Positions 18,077 to 23,616 of a DNA stretch of 23,616 nt are shown piece after piece. Source of the stretch: a virus; the IMG/VR virus record IMGVR_UViG_3300031566_003893, positions 1-23,616 of that record. One strand, 5' to 3'. Below the pieces are notes generated by a model. That model saw only the letters and a program-made list of their open reading frames with translations. It ran no database searches and had not been told where the DNA came from. Numbering within the stretch: position 1 is the stretch's first letter; each line of letters starts with the position of its first letter. The translations under genes were made by a program, and so were the position numbers.

Positions 18077-20431
18077 ATGGAACGAAAATCGGCAAGTATA
18101 TTCTCAAATTGCCCTTGGGAATCAGGAAGTCAGTCAGTTTTACAGCCACTAGGAAAACGACCAAGTGGACCATACAACCAAGCAAACACAATTCAAAAAC
18201 AAGAAGGAACAAGTGTTGTGACGGCATTTGAAGAAACTAGAGACGGACTTCCAAAAGCATATATTCCAAACTTTTTTTATAGGGCTCCATTTGGATACCC
18301 AAGATATAAAGATTTAAATTATTTTAGACAACTTGCTACAAGTATTTATGTTGATATGTGTACTACTGCAATCATAGACGAAGTGTGTTCAGTTGAGTGG
18401 GAAATAGTGGCAGAGGATAGAGCAGGTAACGAAATACCAGGAAAAGAAAAAGATATTGAACGTATCCAGGAATTTTTTTATAACCCAAACACAAACAAAG
18501 AGAGTTGGGAAACAATTATAAGAATGATGTTGCCAGACTTATTGGAAATTAACTCGGGAATTATTACTAAAGTTTTTAACATTTTTGGAGAAATGGTTGA
18601 AATTTATTCTAGAGATGGAATGGCGTTCACAAAAAATCCTGATCCTTATGGAACTTATACAAGTAGAGCAGATTTAATTTTAATGAAAAATATTCTAGGG
18701 GAAGGAGAAACTCAAACTCAACAAATGGACTACCCTGCTATTCAAGCAGAAATGACTGCTACTGACGCACATGAAGAAGGGGCTTATTTTCAATATGGAT
18801 TTAATACAGGAGCAAGACCAATACCATTTGGAAGGCGTGAAATAGTTTGGTTCGAGAAAAAAGTAAGAACAGATAATCTATACGGACGTTCTAGTATGGA
18901 AATTCTAGCAAAAACCGTTCAGACTTTAATTTACGCAGTAGAGAGTCAATTGGAATATTTTAATGACAACTCAATCCCTCCAGGAGTCTTGGGATTAGAA
19001 GGAATGACAAGTGCAGATATGAAAGCATTTGGACAACAATGGGTGCAACAGCAAAAGGTTCAAGATGAATTAGGAAACTGGAAACACACAAACCATAAAT
19101 TACCAATGGTTAACACGATGCCGAAGTTCGAGAGATTAGGATTCACAAACCAAGAACTCGAACTAATCGAATCACAAAAGTGGTGGTCAAAATTAGTCTG
19201 GGGAGCATTCGGAATCACAGCAACAGAACTGGGGTTTACAGAAGACTCAAGCGGTGCAGCAAACCAAATCGTACAAACAAGCGTAGCAAAGAAAAGGATT
19301 ATTTATCCACTATTAAGATTAATCGAATATCATGTCAACACAGAAATAATCCCGGAGTTTGGTGTTGAGGGTGTACGTTACAAATACAAAATTTTCGATA
19401 TTGACGAAGAAACAAAGAAATGGGGATTGTATAGAATGCAGACCGAAGCAGACCTAAAGACCATCAACGAAGTTCGTAATGCAGAAGGACTAGACGATGT
19501 AGAATGGGGAGATAAGAACGCAGGAGAGAGAAGCCCAAATCAAGGAACAAACATAAATGTAGGAGACCCAAGACAGCAAGACTCAGACAAGATTAATAGA
19601 GATAGCCAAAACACTCGTGATAAAATGTCAGGAAAGCCGGCAAAGGGAGACAAGCCAGATGATATTAAGAAAGCAATTACAACAGATAGTCCAAATACAC
19701 TAGAACTAGGAGAAGAGATAGGACCAGAAGAAAAGAAACTTAAAAAACAAATTACAGATTTATTAAAAAGTAACAAAGAAAAGGTGTTCGATTTATTAGA
19801 CTCCCAAGGAAAAGACGAACCACTAATGCAGATTAAGAGTATTGATGATTTGCCAGTATTAATTAAGAAGATATTTCAAATATTCTCATTTAAGGGAATT
19901 GTTGATGAGGTTATAGGAGAAAAGTTTAATTCTGGATGGGATAAATCAGAAAAACAAATTAATAAAAATATTCCAATGAATTACAAAGCTTTAGAATTTT
20001 TACAAAATCATACATTCGAAAATGTAAAAGGAATGACAGAAGAAATAGCAAATGATTTGAAAGCAGAACTAAGTAGAGGAATAATAAACGGAGAAAGCAT
20101 CCCAAAACTAAAAGATAGAGTTTCTAAAGTTTTTAATGTTGGAGAAGTTAGAGCAGAAGTTATAGCTATAACAGAGGTCGGCAGGGCAGAAAATCAAGGA
20201 AAGTTACTAGCAATGAAGGGTTCTGGATTGGATATGAAAAAGCAATGGCTCTCAGCACATGATGAACGAACAAGTGATTTATGCAAGCATTTGGATGGAC
20301 AAGTAGTAGGATTAGATGAAGATTTTCATTATAAGGATTGGTCTGGACAAGCTCCCCCTTCACATCCCCGTTGCAGGTCAGTTTTACTATTCTTAGATAA
20401 GGAAGATGAAGATAGTATCAGTTCAGGATAA
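18077..20431 (+). CDS. Portal protein fused to MuF-like minor head protein
   Basis: The 784-residue protein contains a phage portal domain over about residues 60-520. Its segments include NYFRQLATSIYVDMCTTAII, an IVWFEKKVRTDNLYGRSSME strand-helix, and TATELGFTEDSSGAANQIVQ. A disordered Asp/Lys/Gly-rich linker follows (about 470-560). The C-terminal 200 residues are MuF/gpF-like: AITEVGRAENQGKLLAMKGS, then WLSAHDERTSDLCKHLDGQV and the ending PPSHPRCRSVLLFLD. Portal forms the DNA entry ring; MuF is a head-associated protein near it. In most phages they are separate genes, so the fusion is noteworthy. Complete length; next to a tRNA gene. Confidence 0.88.
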   Translation: MERKSASIFSNCPWESGSQSVLQPLGKRPSGPYNQANTIQKQEGTSVVTAFEETRDGLPKAYIPNFFYRAPFGYPRYKDLNYFRQLATSIYVDMCTTAIIDEVCSVEWEIVAEDRAGNEIPGKEKDIERIQEFFYNPNTNKESWETIIRMMLPDLLEINSGIITKVFNIFGEMVEIYSRDGMAFTKNPDPYGTYTSRADLILMKNILGEGETQTQQMDYPAIQAEMTATDAHEEGAYFQYGFNTGARPIPFGRREIVWFEKKVRTDNLYGRSSMEILAKTVQTLIYAVESQLEYFNDNSIPPGVLGLEGMTSADMKAFGQQWVQQQKVQDELGNWKHTNHKLPMVNTMPKFERLGFTNQELELIESQKWWSKLVWGAFGITATELGFTEDSSGAANQIVQTSVAKKRIIYPLLRLIEYHVNTEIIPEFGVEGVRYKYKIFDIDEETKKWGLYRMQTEADLKTINEVRNAEGLDDVEWGDKNAGERSPNQGTNINVGDPRQQDSDKINRDSQNTRDKMSGKPAKGDKPDDIKKAITTDSPNTLELGEEIGPEEKKLKKQITDLLKSNKEKVFDLLDSQGKDEPLMQIKSIDDLPVLIKKIFQIFSFKGIVDEVIGEKFNSGWDKSEKQINKNIPMNYKALEFLQNHTFENVKGMTEEIANDLKAELSRGIINGESIPKLKDRVSKVFNVGEVRAEVIAITEVGRAENQGKLLAMKGSGLDMKKQWLSAHDERTSDLCKHLDGQVVGLDEDFHYKDWSGQAPPSHPRCRSVLLFLDKEDEDSISSG

Positions 20432-20434
20432 GAA

Positions 20435-20451
20435 CAGAAACTTTTAAAAAG
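20435..20451 (+). promoter_or_regulatory. BRE/TATA-like element just before the tRNA
   Basis: CAGAAACTTTTAAAAAG closely resembles the TATA part of the duplicated 40-bp promoter. Its centre lies only about 13 bases before the mature tRNA 5' end, while archaeal start sites fall about 26 bases downstream. A start inside the tRNA would be predicted, so it may not be the tRNA promoter. Confidence 0.35.
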
Positions 20452-20456
20452 ATAAT

Positions 20457-20527
20457 GCCCCTATGGTATAACGATAACATCACTCCCTTGTAAGGAGTGG
20501 CTCCCGGTTTGACTCCGGGTAGGTGCT
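20457..20527 (+). tRNA. tRNA-Thr (anticodon UGU)
   Basis: Acceptor GCCCCTA/TAGGTGC (20457-20463 with 20520-20526) has one C:T mismatch at the third pair. The anticodon arm ACTCC/GGAGT (20482-20486 with 20494-20498) holds the loop CTTGTAA with anticodon TGT at 20489-20491. The T-arm CCCGG/CCGGG (20503-20507 with 20515-20519) has loop TTTGACT, in which the usual C56 is T. The D-arm (GTATAACGATAAC) is weak, 2-4 pairs. No CCA is encoded. ACA codons are common in these genes, so it may supplement host translation. The oddities suggest a viral, partly degenerate tRNA. Confidence 0.75.
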
Positions 20528-20548
20528 TAATAATACTTCTAAAATTTT

Positions 20549-20586
20549 GAAAGTAGGTTTATAATGAATTTTGATTTAAAGCAATT
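20549..20586 (+). promoter_or_regulatory. Archaeal promoter for the prohead protease gene
   Basis: GAAAGTAGG followed by TTTATAAT (20558-20565) is a BRE/TATA pair centred 26 bases before the ATG at 20587. No ribosome binding site precedes this ATG, in line with a leaderless transcript for the protease-capsid operon. Confidence 0.65.
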
Positions 20587-21582
20587 ATGAATCAAGAAGC
20601 AAGTTTCACATTTACTACTCCATTGAATGTAAATATAGTTAATTTGAAGGGAGAAGAACACCTATTCGTCGAGGGTGATATATCTACAAACGATATAGAT
20701 TTTGTTAATGACATCATGACAGAGAATTGTCAAAAATCAATGCAAAAACAAATTCTAGAAAGAAATATGAAATTAGATTTAGAGCACGAAGCGTTCAAAG
20801 GAGATAACGATGAAGAAAAAGAAATCAACAAAACCAAAATACCAGCCGGAAAGATAATCGATGCAACGGTTAAGGACCTAGGCAAAGGAAGATTCAGCAC
20901 AAGTGTCAAGTGTGAAATTAACAGATTTAATCCAAACTATAATACAATCAAAGGAAATCTAGTAGAAAAATATTTAGATGCATTCTCAGTGGCATTTTTA
21001 CCAACCGACATCTCCTACGAAGAAAAAGAAGGAAAATCAATCCGTATGCTTAACGATGTTATTCTGCTTAACGTAGCAATGACAGGAAACCCATGTAACA
21101 CAAAAGCCCAAATGTCAGAAGTATTCACAAAATCAATGGACGCGCTTGAAGAGTACAAGAAAAGAAAGGCACTAGACCCAGGCGTTCAATCACAACTTGT
21201 CGTAAAAAACAAATCACATTCAATCGAGAAATCGAAAGATATAACTAAATTACACACAAAAAATTCTAAGATGACAGAAAAAACACAAGAAGAACTAGAA
21301 GCTGAAAATGAAGAAAGTTCTGAAAATGTTGAAGGTAAATCACTTGAGATGCTAAAATCTATATCAGCAGATTTGAAATCCATGAAAGAGAAATACGACG
21401 TTGTAGCAAAAGATAATGTATCTATGAAAGAAGCGCAAGCAGAAATGAAAAGCGAACTATCAAAGATTACAGAAGCTTTAAAACAACCCGTACGAAAAGC
21501 AATGGGTAACAATATTAATGAAGTAGATAAAAAAGCAGCTGAAGCGAATTTAAAATCTGTTGATCCTTTAGATCTTTGCTAA
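20587..21582 (+). CDS. HK97-type prohead protease fused to scaffold
   Basis: Residues 1-170 form the prohead protease domain. FVEGDISTNDIDFVNDIMTE is typical of its first strand, with catalytic histidine H67 in LDLEHEAF and serine S134 in DAFSVAFLP. The remainder (about 185-310) is charged and coiled-coil (LEMLKSISADLKSMKEKYDV, then EAQAEMKSELSKITEALKQP), acting as the scaffold around which capsid subunits assemble and which the protease later removes. The join is a lysine-rich linker with MTEKTQEELEAENEES; an internal ATG there could also make a separate scaffold. Directly upstream of the capsid gene. Confidence 0.85.
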   Translation: MNQEASFTFTTPLNVNIVNLKGEEHLFVEGDISTNDIDFVNDIMTENCQKSMQKQILERNMKLDLEHEAFKGDNDEEKEINKTKIPAGKIIDATVKDLGKGRFSTSVKCEINRFNPNYNTIKGNLVEKYLDAFSVAFLPTDISYEEKEGKSIRMLNDVILLNVAMTGNPCNTKAQMSEVFTKSMDALEEYKKRKALDPGVQSQLVVKNKSHSIEKSKDITKLHTKNSKMTEKTQEELEAENEESSENVEGKSLEMLKSISADLKSMKEKYDVVAKDNVSMKEAQAEMKSELSKITEALKQPVRKAMGNNINEVDKKAAEANLKSVDPLDLC

Positions 21583-21584
21583 AA

Positions 21585-22685
21585 ATGGGACAAGCATTCA
21601 CAGGAAATATGGACGGACTGGACTTCCAGGACGCATACTACCAATCGTTCGCTAATCTTAAGAGCAAGACTAAATATTGGGACCCAGTAAGTGGAGAAGA
21701 TTTGAGGCTACAAGCCAACATGAAAGCTACCACTACAACACAAGGTGGAGCCGGCACTGCAGGATATGCAATGATTCCGGTTTATTTATCTCCTATGCTG
21801 ATTGATCAGACTAGGAAGAGAACACCTTTGGTTGAGTTGATTCCTCGAGTTACAAACTTGGGAATGTATGCTGACTGGAACGAAATCACTGAAAAAGGCG
21901 CGGCGTTTACTGCATATGAAGATGCAGCATTCGGAGAAGCTGACGATACAATAGATCGTTACTCCACACCGATTAAATTCCTTTATTCAGTTGGTCGAGT
22001 TACTGGACCTGCACGAGCAGCGCAACCTGCGTTCGTTCTTGAAGGTTTCCAAGGTACTGGTTCAGGGTTAGGCGGTAGTGCATTCGGAAACGTTGCAGCC
22101 GGTAACGCTATGCAATTAAGAGTATTAACCGCAGCAAGAGCACTAAAGGAATTGGAAGAGAGTTTGATCGTAAATGGTGACGCATCCACAGATCCAACAG
22201 AGTTCTCCGGTATCGTAAAGTTACAGGGGACAACAAATGTTGTAGATTTGGACGGAGCAGCACTAACATTCGATTCAATCGAAGAGGCATGCCAGAATTC
22301 ATTTGATGACAGCGGAAACGTTAAGTTAGCAATTGGTTCTAGTTCAGCTATTAGAGACGTAAGAAAGATTATACTTGATACATATCGATATAATCCAAGC
22401 GATGTCCCAGCTGGTGTATTGCCATTCGGTGTTCCTTCTGCAGTAGTTCTTTGGACAATGGTTGGAGCAGTTCCACTGATCCCATCACAATACCTAAGCA
22501 ATACTTCAGGAGCAAAACAAATCTATTTCCTTGATACAGATTACATCGAGATGCGTGTACTACAAGATACTACATACGAAGCAATGGGTAAAACCAACGA
22601 TTCGGATAAGTTCTTCTTGAAACAGTACCAGTGTCTAGTGATGAAAAATCCAGCGTTCAACGCGTTCATAGATAATATATTGTAA
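21585..22685 (+). CDS. Major capsid protein, HK97 fold
   Basis: ATG at 21585 is preferred to the in-frame TTG at 21576, which overlaps the protease end. The 366-residue product has a polar N-terminal arm, then ATTTTQGGAGTAGYAMIPVY and LSPMLIDQTRKRTPLVELIP, which match the start of the mature HK97-fold shell. A beta-rich P-domain-like part with YSTPIKFLYSVGRVTGPARA follows, and the A-domain-like end includes KLAIGSSSAIRDVRKIILD and FFLKQYQCLVMKNPAFNAFI. Place after protease/scaffold is canonical. GC content is slightly higher than in the neighbours, as expected for a highly expressed gene. A TTTAAAAT at 21549-21556 may be an extra promoter. Confidence 0.9.
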   Translation: MGQAFTGNMDGLDFQDAYYQSFANLKSKTKYWDPVSGEDLRLQANMKATTTTQGGAGTAGYAMIPVYLSPMLIDQTRKRTPLVELIPRVTNLGMYADWNEITEKGAAFTAYEDAAFGEADDTIDRYSTPIKFLYSVGRVTGPARAAQPAFVLEGFQGTGSGLGGSAFGNVAAGNAMQLRVLTAARALKELEESLIVNGDASTDPTEFSGIVKLQGTTNVVDLDGAALTFDSIEEACQNSFDDSGNVKLAIGSSSAIRDVRKIILDTYRYNPSDVPAGVLPFGVPSAVVLWTMVGAVPLIPSQYLSNTSGAKQIYFLDTDYIEMRVLQDTTYEAMGKTNDSDKFFLKQYQCLVMKNPAFNAFIDNIL

Positions 22686-22707
22686 ACGAACAGTAATTTA
22701 TTTATTT

Positions 22708-22766
22708 TTTAAATATCTCGGCATCCTCGGCAGCTTCAGAGGGCGAGTAATCCACGATAAGGATTA
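22708..22766 (+). promoter_or_regulatory. Hairpins and TATA-like element between capsid and next gene
   Basis: The 115-base gap holds TTTAAATA (22708-22715), predicting a start near 22738. An imperfect hairpin CTCG..CCTC/GAGG..CGAG spans 22717-22747, and a perfect hairpin TAATCC/GGATTA (22748-22753 with 22761-22766) has a 7-base loop ACGATAA. The hairpins may end part of the capsid transcript or shape the leader of the following gene, which also has GGAGGT before its ATG. Confidence 0.45.
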
Positions 22767-22800
22767 ACAAACAACTAAATGAAAAAATGGAGGTAAAATA

Positions 22801-23094
22801 ATGACAGCATTAGGAGAAGTAGGAACAGTAACACAAGTAGCACCAAACGCAGGAGTTAAGTGTTTGATGTGGGAACTGGCAGACACTGTAATAGGTGGAA
22901 CTGACACAGTTCAAATCGACTTGAATGATTACGGAGCAACAACTTTATTGGCTATTGATGTTTATGACCAGACTACAACAGGAAGCGTAGTTGTTTCACA
23001 AGCACCAACAACAGTCGTAACAAGTGGAGTTTTAGTAGTTACATTGGGCGGTTCGGATACTGGAGCAAAAACCATCATACTTTATTGTAAGTAG
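22801..23094 (+). CDS. Small virion protein, possible head decoration (97 aa)
   Basis: GGAGGT at 22789-22794 before the ATG is a strong ribosome binding site. The 97-residue product is Thr/Val/Gly-rich and beta-stranded, with almost no charged residues (MTALGEVGTVTQVAPNAGVK, then TGSVVVSQAPTTVVTSGVLV). Such composition right after the major capsid gene fits a decoration, head-fibre or spike protein. No family is recognised with certainty. Confidence 0.6.
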   Translation: MTALGEVGTVTQVAPNAGVKCLMWELADTVIGGTDTVQIDLNDYGATTLLAIDVYDQTTTGSVVVSQAPTTVVTSGVLVVTLGGSDTGAKTIILYCK

Positions 23095-23112
23095 TCTGTC
23101 TTTTAACATAAA

Positions 23113-23616
23113 ATGGTAAGAGACGGAACAGTAAGTGGAATAATGTCTGGAAACAGAACTTGGACAGGTAGAAATACTTTTTATCAAGGAATTTCTGGAG
23201 CAGGACTTCAAGTAGTTAAGGATTCACAAGTTTGGTATGTTGACAAAAACAAGACATCGCCAGCAGCATCCGGAGACGGATTAAGTTGGGATACTGCGTT
23301 TTTGACATTGACTGAAGCAGTTGCAGCAGCTGGAGCTTATGATACAATTTTCATGGGAAGAGGGTATTATCAAGAAGCAGCAACGATAGAGATTGTTTCA
23401 ACACAAAGAGGACTAAAAATCTTCGGACCAACAACTGGTGGAGTGCCAACTTCAAATGGACTTTCGAGCGCGACAAGCACAGATGATATTCTGATAATCA
23501 ATGCAGATGATGTAGAAATTGCAGGAATAACATTTTGGTGTTTAACTAATGGAAAGAATGGAATTGATATTGGGGAAGACTATGATGGTTATAGCAATTG
23601 GATTCATGATTGTTGC
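23113..23616 (+). CDS. Parallel beta-helix virion protein, N-terminal part (3' end outside window)
   Basis: ATG at 23113 opens 168 codons to the window edge without a stop. After a glycine-rich N-terminus (RDGTVSGIMSGNRTWTGRNT), the segment VWYVDKNKTSPAASGDGLSW, then DTAFLTLTEAVAAAGAYDTI and FMGRGYYQEAATIEI, is the characteristic entry into a pectate-lyase-like right-handed beta-helix. Repeating short strands with DDVEIAGITF and NGIDIGEDYDGYSNWIHD follow. In phages this fold forms tail spikes, head fibres or enzymes that bind or cut surface glycans. Placement right after the capsid module suggests a head-attached spike, though a tail spike is equally possible. Confidence 0.75.
   Translation, partial: MVRDGTVSGIMSGNRTWTGRNTFYQGISGAGLQVVKDSQVWYVDKNKTSPAASGDGLSWDTAFLTLTEAVAAAGAYDTIFMGRGYYQEAATIEIVSTQRGLKIFGPTTGGVPTSNGLSSATSTDDILIINADDVEIAGITFWCLTNGKNGIDIGEDYDGYSNWIHDCC

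Noticed and set aside
21549-21584. Separate promoter for the major capsid gene
   Set aside because: TTTAAAAT is about 32 bases from the ATG, inside the protease gene, and A/T octamers are frequent by chance here; kept only as a remark.
1-23616. Integrase, diversity-generating retroelement, toxin-antitoxin pair or insertion sequence
   Set aside because: Searched by eye on both strands; no tyrosine/serine recombinase, reverse transcriptase, transposase or terminal inverted repeats were seen.

Overview
This window looks like part of the genome of an archaeal tailed virus (Caudoviricetes, HK97-type head) or a provirus of that kind. It is AT-rich, roughly one third G+C by eye, and every supported gene lies on the + strand, mostly with ATGA or few-base overlaps. 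An archaeal host is inferred from transcription signals. At least six genes (1661, 3092, 8017, 8306, 14783, 20587) have a TATA-box-like octamer centred about 26-27 bases before the A of their ATG, often with a purine/A-rich BRE-like stretch in front. That is the geometry of leaderless archaeal transcripts. Genes inside operons instead carry GGAGG-type ribosome binding sites. The host clade cannot be fixed from the sequence. Low-GC candidates are DPANN lineages, Methanobacteriales or Nitrososphaerota/Thaumarchaeota. No integrase, DNA polymerase or host gene was seen, so the lifestyle is open.

Layout. (1) 1-1435: end of a late module. It holds the 3' part of a fibre/receptor-binding gene with 36-bp tandem repeats, small accessory genes and a holin-like membrane protein, closed by a hairpin-plus-T-run terminator. 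(2) 1436-1660: a noncoding control region with TGGAG-centred inverted repeats and a leaderless promoter. (3) 1661-5551: early-type genes, including an HNH-RHH fusion, an RHH regulator, zinc-finger proteins, small unknowns and a Rad52/annealing-like protein. (4) 5619-9889: DNA-handling and accessory genes, including a SWIM-HNH fusion, a PD-(D/E)XK nuclease, an HNH-like protein, winged-helix proteins and a Tad2/DUF2829-like protein that may be an anti-defence factor. (5) 9951-12912: membrane proteins, a J-domain protein, a ParB-DNA methyltransferase fusion and a short C5-cytosine methyltransferase. (6) 12909-14748: small and large terminase. (7) 14744-18014: an accessory island with an AbrB-like protein, a second C5 methyltransferase, zinc-ribbon and winged-helix proteins, and two unusual structured RNA candidates (a tRNA-like fold at 15417 and a three-way junction at 17482). 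(8) 18077-23616: head module with portal-MuF fusion, tRNA-Thr(UGU), prohead protease/scaffold, HK97-fold major capsid protein, a small virion protein and the start of a beta-helix protein cut by the window end.

How it fits together. TerS/TerL, portal-MuF, protease-scaffold and capsid form a standard head-packaging set. Three DNA methyltransferases of two chemistries flank the terminase and probably mark the viral genome against host restriction. The Rad52-like protein and PD-(D/E)XK nuclease suit recombination-dependent replication or junction processing. Many very small zinc-binding and winged-helix genes, plus repeated promoter-like cassettes, suggest virus-coded transcription control. The most unusual items are the two non-canonical structured RNAs, the 40-bp promoter duplicated 11.5 kb apart, the Tad2-like two-domain protein and the HNH fusions.
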